19,227 bases of DNA from an uncultured Faecalibacterium sp. (GTDB lineage: Bacteria > Bacillota > Clostridia > Oscillospirales > Ruminococcaceae). The position numbers were made by a program, and so were the translations under genes. The notes below the pieces were generated by a model. The model was not told the DNA's origin. It saw nothing but the letters and a program-made list of their open reading frames with translations, and did not search any database. The stretch covers positions 1 to 19,227 of the forward strand of contig CAKSZU010000034.1 in the NCBI GenBank assembly GCA_934526125.1. Reading direction: 5' to 3'. Below, in pieces: positions 1 to 6,820 of the stretch (the stretch's first letter is position 1; each line of letters begins with the position of its first letter).

Positions 1-40
1 TGGTTCTTCCCTTTCGCTTCCGCTGCCTTTCAGAAGTCAT
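1..40 (-). CDS. possible start of a leftward gene cut by the window edge
   Basis: On the minus strand an ATG at 40-38 opens a frame that stays open to the window edge and gives about 13 residues, MTSERQRKRKGRT, rich in Lys and Arg. It lies about 20 bp downstream of the predicted start point of the strong leftward promoter at 69-97. The Shine-Dalgarno match is poor: GGAAAGA directly abuts the ATG and AAGGG is somewhat far away, so the true start may lie beyond the window. Nothing can be said about function. It could equally be untranslated leader. Confidence 0.3.
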   Translation of the reverse strand, partial: MTSERQRKRKGRT

Positions 41-68
41 TCTTTCCGGCGGCCCTTGGCGCTCAAGT

Positions 69-97
69 ATAATACCACATCCCGTCCCGTTTGGCAA
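69..97 (-). promoter_or_regulatory. leftward sigma-A-type promoter
   Basis: Read on the minus strand, TTGCCA (97-92) is followed by a 17-bp spacer and TATTAT (74-69). This is close to the consensus -35/-10 pair at the preferred spacing. Transcription would run out of the left edge, starting near base 62. Five A6 tracts and one A4 tract lie directly upstream (separate entry). The glycosyltransferase behind it ends with a terminator at 191-218, so this promoter appears to start an independent unit. Confidence 0.55.
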
Positions 98-101
98 CCC
101 C

Positions 102-166
102 TTTTTTCATCTTTTTTGTCCTTTTTTCGCTCTTCGGCTTTTTTGACAGTTTTTTGCTCCGGTTTT
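102..166 (-). promoter_or_regulatory. phased A-tracts upstream of the left-edge promoter (UP-element or curved DNA)
   Basis: The plus strand has T6 runs at 102-107, 112-117, 122-127, 139-144 and 150-155, and a T4 run at 163-166. The first three repeat at exactly 10 bp; later intervals are 17, 11 and 13 bp. On the transcribed minus strand these are A-tracts starting 4 bp upstream of the -35 box. A-tracts in helical phase are known to bend DNA, and A/T-rich DNA upstream of -35 can contact the RNA polymerase alpha subunit. Such a role here is inference; the sequence pattern is seen directly. Confidence 0.5.
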
Positions 167-190
167 ATGGTTCCTTTGACCCCAAAAGGA

Positions 191-222
191 AAAGAGGCTG
201 CCCGCTGGCAGCCTCTTTTTTG
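191..222 (-). terminator. terminator after the glycosyltransferase gene
   Basis: A perfect 12-bp stem (191-202 pairs with 207-218) encloses a CGCT loop. On the minus strand it is followed by a T-rich stretch (TTTCCTTTT), and it begins 9 bp after the glycosyltransferase stop codon. On the plus strand it is also followed by T residues, so it could work both ways, but no rightward gene is visible to its left. Confidence 0.8.
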
Positions 223-226
223 AGAA

Positions 227-1255
227 TCAGTTGAATTTGAAGATTTTCTGTGCGATGCGGTATCCGCCCAGGACGATAGCGTCTCCTTTGGGAATCTTCA
301 GGTTGGTGATGCCGCCGAAGCCGTACCGGATCGAGCGGTAGATATCCGGCTTGACGTTTGCCTTCAGATACGCCCAAAGCTCCTGCTCCTTTTCCTTTGC
401 GGCAGCACTGCCGTCCAGAAGCAGGAAGATATCGCTGACGGCCATCATCATGGACAGGTAGTGCAGCATATAGCTGCGCAGCTTCTTCTCCCCTTTCAGG
501 GCGTCCAGGTCCTGACAGTCGATCATGTGCTTGGTGACCCGCAGCTGCTGATCCACACGCTTGACCATCACAGCCTCGTTGACGCTCTGATCCGCGCGTC
601 CGATGAAGTACCGGTAGAGGTCAAGATCCATATAGTACATGCTCTTGACATAAGGCAGGGGCTGATAGACAAAGATGTTGTCCACATAGAAGGTATGCTT
701 GGGCAGGACCATGCCGCAATCCCGCAGCACCTGTGTGCGGTAGATCACAGAGTGCATCAACAGGTTCTGGTCCGGGCGGAAGCGGCCCACGTGCATCCAA
801 CCGAACAGCCGGTTCTGCGGGAACACATTGGTGTACCGCACCGTATGGCTGGTGTTGTCCTCCACATGCTCGTAGACATAGTTGCAGATCATCAGATCCG
901 GTGCCGTGCCCCGGGCCACCAGCGTGGTCAGCTTGGCCAAAACCGTCTTGAGAGCGCCTTCATCCAGCCAGTCATCGCTGTCCACTACCTTATAATAGAG
1001 ACCGGTGGCGTTGCGGATGCCCTGATTGACGCCCTCGCCGTGGCCGCCGTTTTCCTGATGGATGGCCTTGACGATGGTGGGATAGCGGGAAGCGTACTCA
1101 TCGCAGATGGCAGGGGTGTCGTCCTTGACCGAGCCGTCATCCACCAGGATGATCTCGGCCTGCTCACCAGCCGAGAGCAGCGTCTCGATGCAGTGACGCA
1201 TATATGCCGCCGAATTGTAGCACGGCACGGCAAATGTAATCAGTTTCTGAGACAT
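227..1255 (-). CDS. family 2 glycosyltransferase
   Basis: This 342-residue protein begins with the typical GT-A fold of family GT2. It has the N-terminal strand ending in VPCYN (10-14), the nucleotide-binding DDGS at 39-42, the ENGGHGEGVNQGI segment (69-80) and the metal-binding DSDDW at 92-96. Such enzymes move a sugar from a nucleotide-sugar onto a cell-surface glycan or lipid. I see no signal peptide, so it probably acts at the cytoplasmic face; sugar and acceptor cannot be told. The C-terminal half (from about 200) lacks motifs I recognise. The ATG at 1255 is preceded by AGGAG nine bases upstream. It stands alone, with its own promoter near 1330 and terminator at 191-222. No other capsule or exopolysaccharide gene lies in the window, which is unusual for surface-polymer synthesis but common for isolated GT2 genes. 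Confidence 0.9.
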   Translation of the reverse strand: MSQKLITFAVPCYNSAAYMRHCIETLLSAGEQAEIILVDDGSVKDDTPAICDEYASRYPTIVKAIHQENGGHGEGVNQGIRNATGLYYKVVDSDDWLDEGALKTVLAKLTTLVARGTAPDLMICNYVYEHVEDNTSHTVRYTNVFPQNRLFGWMHVGRFRPDQNLLMHSVIYRTQVLRDCGMVLPKHTFYVDNIFVYQPLPYVKSMYYMDLDLYRYFIGRADQSVNEAVMVKRVDQQLRVTKHMIDCQDLDALKGEKKLRSYMLHYLSMMMAVSDIFLLLDGSAAAKEKEQELWAYLKANVKPDIYRSIRYGFGGITNLKIPKGDAIVLGGYRIAQKIFKFN

Positions 1256-1329
1256 ATCGAAATACTCCTTTTAGCTTTTTCCGGAGCCGTATGAACAAAT
1301 CGCGGCTCAAAATGGAGATATGTATTCTT

Positions 1330-1338
1330 ATTATATCA
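1330..1338 (-). promoter_or_regulatory. extended -10 promoter for the glycosyltransferase
   Basis: On the minus strand TATAAT at 1335-1330 is preceded by TG one base away (1338-1337), the extended -10 form. No good -35 is found: the hexamer 17 bp upstream is TAGCAT. The predicted 5' leader of roughly 70 bases contains a small GAGCCG/CGGCTC hairpin (1284-1289 with 1303-1308), of unknown significance. Confidence 0.5.
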
Positions 1339-1384
1339 TTTTTTGCACAGAAATGCTATTGATTCCGGAAAATCAGCCCCGCAT

Positions 1385-1414
1385 TTTACAGGGAATTCAA
1401 AAGTGTGCTATAAT
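1385..1414 (+). promoter_or_regulatory. recQ promoter
   Basis: TTTACA (1385-1390) is followed by an 18-bp spacer and TATAAT (1409-1414), with TG one base before the -10. This would drive recQ with a leader of about 60 bases. It is divergent from the glycosyltransferase promoter at 1330-1338, about 50 bp away, so the two units could share regulation. No operator was seen between them. Confidence 0.6.
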
Positions 1415-1482
1415 GGTCAGGCCGCGGACTGCATGAAAAAGCCCGCCTGTGATCCCTATTACTTATTATAACGGAGGAAACC

Positions 1483-3063
1483 ATGGAAACCCCGCACTCG
1501 ATCCTGAAAAAAGTTTTTGGATATGACAGCTTCCGTCCCGGGCAGGAAGAGATCGTCTCCCGGCTGCTGGCGGGGCAGGACGTCCTGGCCGTCATGCCCA
1601 CCGGTGCGGGCAAATCCATCTGCTATCAGGTCCCGGCCCTGCTGCTGCCGGGCATCACCATCGTGGTGTCCCCGCTGGTCAGCCTGATGAAAGATCAGGT
1701 GGGTGCGCTGGTGCAGGCCGGTGTGGCGGCGGCTTTCCTGAACAACAGCCTCACCGACAACCAGAAGGCGCTGATGCTCCGCCGGGCCCGGGAAGGCTGG
1801 TACAAGATCATCTACGTTGCCCCCGAGCGGCTGGAGATGCCGGGGTTCCAGCGCTTTGCGCAGGAGCGCACCATCAGCATGGTCACCGTGGACGAAGCCC
1901 ACTGCATCAGCCAGTGGGGACAGGATTTCCGGCCCAGCTACCTGCGGATCCGGCAGTTTGTGGACAGCCTTCCCAGCCGTCCGGTCGTGGGCGCATTCAC
2001 CGCCACGGCCACGGCCCATGTGCGGGAGGACATCCGCACCTGTCTGGACCTGCACAATCCCTATGAGGTGACCACCAGTTTTGACCGGCCCAATCTCAGC
2101 TTTGCCACCCGGCGCGCCCTGCCCAGTGAAAAGCCCCGCATCCTGCTGGATCTGGTCCTGAAGGAGGGCGACAACGCCGGTATCATCTACTGCAGCACCA
2201 CCCGGCAGGTAGACGAGACCACCCAACTGCTCCAGAGCCGCGGCATCCGGGCCGGAGCCTATCACGCCAAGCTGGACGCTGCGACCCGCCAGAAGAATCA
2301 GGACGATTTCCTCTACGACCGGCTGCAGATCATGGTGGCCACCAATGCCTTCGGCATGGGCATTGACAAACCCAACGTCCGGTTCGTCATCCACTACAAT
2401 ATGCCCAAGGATCTGGAAAGCTACTATCAGGAAGCGGGCCGGGCCGGGCGGGACGGCGAACCTGCCCGCTGCACCCTGCTCTACTCGGGCACGGACGTGC
2501 GCACCATCCGCTTCTTTATTGATAAGGAGCGGGAAGCGGACAACGGCCTGCCTGCCGATGTCAAGGCCGAGGCCGCCCGCAAGGCGGAGGAGCGCCTGAA
2601 GTACATGACCTTCTACTCCACCACGCCCCGCTGTCTGCGGGGATTCCTGCTGAGCTATTTCGGTGAGGCCGCCCCCCAGAAATGCGGCAACTGCTCCAAC
2701 TGCCTGCAGGCCGAATCTGCCGCCCAGCAGGTCGAGCAGGAGGCCGCACAGGCCCGGCAGCGGGCTGCCGCCAGCGCAAAGCGTCTGGCTTCTGCCCGCC
2801 CGCGCACCGGCGATGAACCCCTCAGCCAGCAGGACGAAGAGCTGCTGGCCGCCCTCTACGCTCTGCGCAAACGGCTGGCCGCCCAGCAGAAGATCCCGGC
2901 CTATCTGGTGTTCAACGATGCCACCCTGCGCCAGATGGCCCGCAAAAAGCCCCTGAGTACCGACGAGCTGCTGAGCATCTCCGGCGTCGGCGAGAAAAAA
3001 GCCGCCCGCTATGGCGACGCCTTCCTGACCGTCATCGAAAACACCGTCGGCGGGCGCGGATGA
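1483..3063 (+). CDS. recQ: ATP-dependent DNA helicase RecQ, lacking the winged-helix domain
   Basis: RecQ is a superfamily 2, 3'-5' DNA helicase acting in recombination and replication repair. The 526 residues show the Q-motif region GYDSFRPGQ (13-21), Walker A PTGAGKS (39-45), DEAH (137-140) with the RecQ-specific aromatic-rich loop CISQWGQDFRPSY, GAFTATAT, and motif VI QEAGRAGRDG. Four zinc-ligand cysteines follow at 384, 401, 404 and 407. An Ala/Gln/Arg-rich linker of about 40 residues (408-446) then leads straight into an HRDC domain (447-526, containing LSISGVGEKKAARYG). The winged-helix part of the RQC region, about 110 residues in E. coli RecQ, is therefore missing, matching the shorter length (E. 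coli about 610). GGAGG six bases before the ATG supports the start. It is monocistronic, with its own promoter and a strong terminator. Confidence 0.95.
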   Translation: METPHSILKKVFGYDSFRPGQEEIVSRLLAGQDVLAVMPTGAGKSICYQVPALLLPGITIVVSPLVSLMKDQVGALVQAGVAAAFLNNSLTDNQKALMLRRAREGWYKIIYVAPERLEMPGFQRFAQERTISMVTVDEAHCISQWGQDFRPSYLRIRQFVDSLPSRPVVGAFTATATAHVREDIRTCLDLHNPYEVTTSFDRPNLSFATRRALPSEKPRILLDLVLKEGDNAGIIYCSTTRQVDETTQLLQSRGIRAGAYHAKLDAATRQKNQDDFLYDRLQIMVATNAFGMGIDKPNVRFVIHYNMPKDLESYYQEAGRAGRDGEPARCTLLYSGTDVRTIRFFIDKEREADNGLPADVKAEAARKAEERLKYMTFYSTTPRCLRGFLLSYFGEAAPQKCGNCSNCLQAESAAQQVEQEAAQARQRAAASAKRLASARPRTGDEPLSQQDEELLAALYALRKRLAAQQKIPAYLVFNDATLRQMARKKPLSTDELLSISGVGEKKAARYGDAFLTVIENTVGGRG

Positions 3064-3078
3064 TTTCAATATAAAAAG

Positions 3079-3138
3079 AAGCGTCCCGTTTTCCACAAAT
3101 CACAGTCAGGATGTGGAAAACGGGACGCTTTCTTTTTC
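3079..3138 (+). terminator. recQ terminator
   Basis: A 19-bp stem (3079-3097 pairs with 3112-3130) with a 14-base loop is followed by TCTTTTTC. It begins 15 bases after the recQ stop codon. The arm sequence (GCGTCCCGTTTTCCACA core) is perfectly paired and unusually long. On the minus strand the far side is A/T-rich as well, so two-way action is possible. Confidence 0.85.
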
Positions 3139-3143
3139 AAACG

Positions 3144-3171
3144 AAAAGAGAGCCGGATTTCTCCGACTCTC
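3144..3171 (-). terminator. leftward terminator after the Abi remnant
   Basis: On the minus strand GAGAGTCGGA, a GAAA tetraloop and TCCGGCTCTC form a 10-bp stem with one G-U pair (3171-3148), followed by TTTT (3147-3144). It lies about 75 bp beyond the stop of the broken Abi gene and would end the nrdD-nrdG-abi transcript just before the recQ terminator. Confidence 0.75.
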
Positions 3172-3247
3172 CCAAGTATACATCCGCTAGAACGTATACC
3201 CCAATTAGTGTATATATTATACTTCAAGTATGAAGCAGATGCAAGCC
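3172..3247. other. AT-rich stretch with nested small inverted repeats
   Basis: Between the leftward terminator and the Abi remnant lie two copies of the palindrome GTATAC (3176-3181 and 3194-3199). On the minus strand AAGTATA near 3230 can pair with TATACTT near 3176. CTTCA and TGAAG arms flank AGTA at 3222-3235. A promoter-like TATAAT also occurs here. I see no gene. It may be the 3' untranslated region of the transferred Abi gene or a remnant of its insertion. Confidence 0.4.
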
Positions 3248-3888
3248 TCAAATGAAATTTTTCAAAATTTCCATCCGGGATGCGAGATCCGGATGAAGCA
3301 CCACAGAGGACACCGCAGGATCAACCGAATTCCGGTAGTTTTCCGTAATATGTTCAAACTCACGGATAAACGCCCGTATCTCAGTTTTTGGCACATGCAA
3401 AAGCTTCAGATAGTAACACATCAGGATCATGTAATCCCCAATTGTCTTGAAGTTCACATAAGGCAGTCCTATTTCGGACATCAGACAGGCCCGCATAGCC
3501 TTTGTTGGATCAAATGTACGGAATCTCGTATCAAAAATGACCGCATTATGCGCAATTGCATTTCTCAAATCCTTCAGCGCGTAAATATATTTCGAAAGAA
3601 GCTCCCGGTTCGTGTCACTGGAAAGGTCGATTCCAATTCGTCTAGAAATATCCTCCCGCACAGGGAAAGTCAGGCAGGATAGAAAGTTGCCCAGATCACC
3701 CATGGTCATGATTTCAAAATACGCCCAAATCGGGACACCAGAATAATTCGGATTATTATAAAAATGCGTGATCTTGGGATTTTCTTTTCCGTACGCGTTG
3801 GCAAGGCTTGCCTGGATGGACCTCTGGAGATTCAGTTTTCGCTGCTGCGCAGATGCCGCATCAATCCATCCGTTGTTTTATAGCTCAT
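3248..3888 (-). pseudogene. Abi_2-family (abortive infection) gene with internal deletion and frame change
   Basis: An ATG at 3888-3886, with GGGAGG six bases upstream, starts MSYKTTDGLMRHLRSSEN and stops at 3834-3832. In the next frame an open stretch from about 3838 to 3248 begins KLNLQRSIQASLANAYG and runs into a 153-residue ORF containing the IWAYFEIMTMGDLGNFLSCL and LKDLRNAIAHN motifs. From memory of the Abi_2/AbiD-AbiF family (about 300 residues, HEPN-like), the first 17 residues match the N-terminus and the second part matches the C-terminal half. About 110 residues are missing between them, near 3838-3846. The RX4H motif RNAIAH (codons at 3565-3548) survives. The gene starts only 15 bp after the nrdG stop and is visibly more AT-rich than its neighbours, suggesting horizontal origin. 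A shortened protein from an internal ATG (3709 or 3703) cannot be excluded but lacks a good ribosome site. Confidence 0.8.
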
Positions 3889-3903
3889 ACCTTTCCTCCC
3901 GGC

Positions 3904-4455
3904 TTACATCGTATGTGTCGCAAAGACGTTTTCGTCTTCCCACCACACCGGCTGACCGGCGGCGAGGGACTTGGGCACATCCAGAAGCCGCTGGTTGGAG
4001 CTGCCGCGGAAGCGCAGGGAGATATCGTGCTTTGCTTCCACGAAGCGGCCGTCCACCAGAACGTCCAGCAGGGCCAGAAGTTCATCGGTGGCCTCACACC
4101 GGGCGGGGCAGGGCTCGGCACCGGTCAGCTGCTCCCAGGTGTAGCCGGAGTAGCACCAGACCGTCTTATTGGGGTACAGGGCACGGAAATTGCGGACGAA
4201 GGGCAGCAGCTCCCGCTGGTTCTCCGGCTCAAAGGGCTCGCCGCCCAGCAGGCTGAGGCCTGCGATATAATCCGGCTGGCAGGAGGCGAACACTTCATTG
4301 CGGACCGCCTTGTCAAAGGGCTGGCCGTAGCCGAAATCCCATGCCACCTCATTGAAGCAGCCCGGGCAGTGGTGCCGGCAGCCGGAGACGAATACGCTGG
4401 TGCGCACCCCCGGCCCGTTGGCGATATCGTAATATTTGATGGTTGCGTAGTTCAT
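3904..4455 (-). CDS. nrdG: anaerobic ribonucleotide reductase activating protein NrdG
   Basis: NrdG is a radical SAM enzyme that uses an [4Fe-4S] cluster and S-adenosylmethionine to install the glycyl radical in NrdD. The 183-residue protein carries the cluster motif CX3CX2C as C26, C30 and C33 (GCRHHCPGC). It also has the SAM-binding GGEPF motif and an N-terminal DIANGPGVRTSVFVSG typical of activases. The length fits the family (about 150-180, here with a longer C-terminus). GGAG seven bases before the ATG supports the start. It lies 49 bp after nrdD on the same strand, with a hairpin between, so the two are presumably co-expressed. Confidence 0.95.
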   Translation of the reverse strand: MNYATIKYYDIANGPGVRTSVFVSGCRHHCPGCFNEVAWDFGYGQPFDKAVRNEVFASCQPDYIAGLSLLGGEPFEPENQRELLPFVRNFRALYPNKTVWCYSGYTWEQLTGAEPCPARCEATDELLALLDVLVDGRFVEAKHDISLRFRGSSNQRLLDVPKSLAAGQPVWWEDENVFATHTM

Positions 4456-4472
4456 AACAATGCTCCACAGAA

Positions 4473-4498
4473 ATAAGCCGCTGAGGTCAGCGGCTTAT
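4473..4498 (-). terminator. strong hairpin between nrdD and nrdG
   Basis: ATAAGCCGCTGA and TCAGCGGCTTAT are perfect 12-base arms around GG, giving an effective stem of about 11 bp. On the coding (minus) strand the following bases are TTATTTCTG, a weak T-tract, so it may be a leaky terminator or an RNA-stabilising element that lowers nrdG relative to nrdD. On the plus strand it is followed by ATATTTTTTT, a good tract that would stop antisense transcription. The core AGCCGCTG/CAGCGGCT recurs in the terminator at 8446-8468. Confidence 0.55.
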
Positions 4499-4504
4499 AT
4501 TTTT

Positions 4505-6676
4505 TTACAGATGCAGCACGCGGTCCTTGATCTCCTGGGTGCGGCCCTGGTTCCAGAACTGGGTGCCGATATAGCCGCAGGTGCGGCGGGCAACGTTCAG
4601 CTTGTTCTGATCCCGGTTGCCGCACTTGGGGCACTCCCACACCAGCTTGCCGTCATCTTCCACGATCTTGATCTCGCCGTCGTACCCGCAGACCTGACAG
4701 TAATCGGACTTGGTGTTCAGTTCCGCATACATGATGTTGTCATAGATGAACTGGAGTACACTCATGACGGCTTCCAGATTGTCCTGCATGTTGGGCACTT
4801 CCACATAGCTGATGGCACCGCCGGGAGACAGCTTCTGGAATTCGCTCTCAAACTTCAGCTTGGTGAAGGCATCGATCTTTTCCGACACATGGACATGGTA
4901 GCTGTTCGTGATATAGTTCTTGTCGGTGATGCCGGGGATGATGCCGAACCGCTTCTGCAGGCACTTGGCGAACTTGTAGGTGGTGGATTCCAGCGGGGTG
5001 CCGTAGAGGGAGTAGTCCATATTCTCCGCAGCCTTCCACTCGTTGCACTTGTCGTTCATGTGCTGCATGACGCTGAGGGCGAAGGGCTTGGCACCGGCAT
5101 CGGTGTGGCTCTTGCCGGTCATATACTTGACGCACTCATACAGGCCGGCATAGCCCAGGCTGATGGTGGAATAGCCGCCGTAGAGCAGCTTGTCGATCTT
5201 CTCACCCTTCTTCAGGCGGGCCAGCGCGCCGTACTGCCACAGGATGGGGGCTGCATCGCTGGGGGTGCCCAGCAGACGCTGATGGCGGGCCTGCAGTGCC
5301 TTGTGGCAGAGGTTCAGGCGCTCGTCGAAGATCTGCCAGAACTTTTCAAAGTTGCCGCCGGAGGAGAGGGCCACATCCACCAGATTGATGGTGACCACGC
5401 CCTGATTGAACCGGCCGTAATACTTGGGCTTGCCGGTCTCGGGGTCCACATAGGGGGTCAGGAAGCTGCGGCAGCCCATGCAGGTGTAGCAGTGGCCTTC
5501 GCCGTTCTTGTCCACCTTCAGCTCCAGCATCTTCTTCTCGGAGATATAGTCCGGCACCATCCGCTTGGCGGTGCACTTGGCGGCCAGCTCGGTCAGATAA
5601 TAATAAGGAGTGCCCGGGCGGATGTTGTCCTCCTCCAGCACATAGATCAGCTTGGGGAAGGCGGGGGTGATCCAGACACCGGCCTCATTCTTCACGCCCT
5701 GATACCGCTGGCGGATGGTCTCCTCAATGATGATGGCAAGGTCAGCCTTCTCCTGCGGATTGCGGGCCTCGCCCAGATACATGAACACGGTGATGAAGGG
5801 AGCCTGACCGTTGGTCGTCATCAGGGTCACCACCTGATACTGGATGGTCTGGACGCCGCGGTTGATCTCGTTGCGCAGGCGGCGCTCCACGATCTCCTTC
5901 TTCCGCTCTTCAGAGACATCCAGCCCTTCCATCTCCACTTCGACCTCTGCGGCGATCTTCTTGCGGGAAACATCTACGAAGGGGGCCAGGTGGGTCAGGC
6001 TGATGCTCTGGCCGCCGTACTGGTTGGACGCCACCTGTGCGATGATCTGGGTGGCAATGTTGCAGGCGGTAGAGAAGCTGTGGGGCTTCTCGATATAGGT
6101 GCCGGAGATCACGGTGCCGTTCTGGAGCATATCCTCCAGGTTCACCAGATCACAGTTGTGCATGTGCTGGGCAAAATAGTCGGAGTCGTGGAAGTGGATC
6201 AGACCCTCCTGATGGGCCTTGACGATCTCCGGGTCCAGCAGCAGACGGGCGGTCAGGTCCTTGGAGATCTCACCGGCCATATAATCCCGCTGCACACTGT
6301 TGACAGTGGGGTTCTTGTTGGCGTTCTCCTGCTTGACCTCCTCGTTCTGGCACTCGATCAGGCTCAGGATCCGCTCATCGGTGGTGTTGGTCTGGCGCTT
6401 CAGGCTCTGGACATAGCGGTAGGTGATATAATGACGGGCCACATCGTGGGCCTGGATGTCCATCAGCTTGTTTTCCACCATATCCTGGATCTCTTCCACG
6501 CTGACCGCGCGGTTCAGGGCCTGGCACTGGTCGGTGACGTCCGAAGCGATCTGCTTGATCTGCTCGGGCTTCAGGCTGCTTTTGCGGCTGACCGAGTCGC
6601 TGGCCTTGGTCACGGCAGTGATGATCTTGGTGATATCAAAAGGAACCTCGGAACCGTTGCGCTTGATGATCTTCAT
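4505..6676 (-). CDS. nrdD: anaerobic (class III) ribonucleoside-triphosphate reductase NrdD
   Basis: NrdD reduces ribonucleoside triphosphates to deoxy forms without oxygen, using a glycyl radical and usually formate. The 723-residue protein starts with an ATP-cone (about 1-95, IIKRNGSEVPFD), the allosteric domain. Candidate catalytic cysteines are C175 (HNCDL) and C402 (MGCRSF, the site equivalent to the thiyl cysteine of phage T4 NrdD). The C-terminus has four zinc cysteines (660, 663, 682, 685) and the glycyl-radical motif RTCGYIG with Gly701. The ATG at 6676 has GGAGG six bases upstream. A longer in-frame start at 6757 has no ribosome site and lies within leader hairpins, so I reject it. 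nrdG follows 49 bp downstream. The presence of class III reductase marks an anaerobe. Confidence 0.97.
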   Translation of the reverse strand: MKIIKRNGSEVPFDITKIITAVTKASDSVSRKSSLKPEQIKQIASDVTDQCQALNRAVSVEEIQDMVENKLMDIQAHDVARHYITYRYVQSLKRQTNTTDERILSLIECQNEEVKQENANKNPTVNSVQRDYMAGEISKDLTARLLLDPEIVKAHQEGLIHFHDSDYFAQHMHNCDLVNLEDMLQNGTVISGTYIEKPHSFSTACNIATQIIAQVASNQYGGQSISLTHLAPFVDVSRKKIAAEVEVEMEGLDVSEERKKEIVERRLRNEINRGVQTIQYQVVTLMTTNGQAPFITVFMYLGEARNPQEKADLAIIIEETIRQRYQGVKNEAGVWITPAFPKLIYVLEEDNIRPGTPYYYLTELAAKCTAKRMVPDYISEKKMLELKVDKNGEGHCYTCMGCRSFLTPYVDPETGKPKYYGRFNQGVVTINLVDVALSSGGNFEKFWQIFDERLNLCHKALQARHQRLLGTPSDAAPILWQYGALARLKKGEKIDKLLYGGYSTISLGYAGLYECVKYMTGKSHTDAGAKPFALSVMQHMNDKCNEWKAAENMDYSLYGTPLESTTYKFAKCLQKRFGIIPGITDKNYITNSYHVHVSEKIDAFTKLKFESEFQKLSPGGAISYVEVPNMQDNLEAVMSVLQFIYDNIMYAELNTKSDYCQVCGYDGEIKIVEDDGKLVWECPKCGNRDQNKLNVARRTCGYIGTQFWNQGRTQEIKDRVLHL

Positions 6677-6784
6677 GGCTTTCCTCCGTCTTTCTCTGGT
6701 TGTATGGCAGTCGAAGCGGGCGTCCCTTCCGCAAGAGGCGCCCGCGAAAAATCGCATCTGGATGCGTTTGATCGATGTGTTTCT

Positions 6785-6812
6785 ATCATATCACTATTTA
6801 GTGATATGTCAA
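6785..6812 (-). promoter_or_regulatory. nrdD promoter with inverted-repeat operator in the spacer
   Basis: On the minus strand TTGACA (6812-6807), a 16-bp spacer and TATGAT (6790-6785) form a near-consensus promoter. An inverted repeat with 10-bp arms, CATATCACTA and TAGTGATATG around TT, spans 6787-6808. It fills the spacer and overlaps both boxes. A protein bound there would block RNA polymerase, so repression is the natural reading. Start of transcription is expected near 6778, giving a leader of about 100 bases. Confidence 0.7.
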
Positions 6813-6820
6813 TGGAGAAA

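Noticed and set aside
1459..3096. 545-codon leftward open frame over recQ
   Set aside because: Mirror of recQ; it ends within the recQ promoter side and spans the recQ terminator, with no ribosome site or motif.
3066..3251. 61-codon leftward frame after the Abi remnant
   Set aside because: It runs through two terminator hairpins and lacks a ribosome site.
3248..3709. A complete small HEPN protein of 153 residues
   Set aside because: The open frame continues upstream past 3709 with family-like sequence, and a matching N-terminal piece with a good ribosome site lies in another frame, so it is the rest of a longer broken gene.
6677..6757. 27-residue N-terminal extension of NrdD
   Set aside because: The in-frame ATG at 6757 lies in leader hairpins, has no ribosome site, and the encoded residues do not look like an ATP-cone. 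GGAGG before 6676 decides the start.
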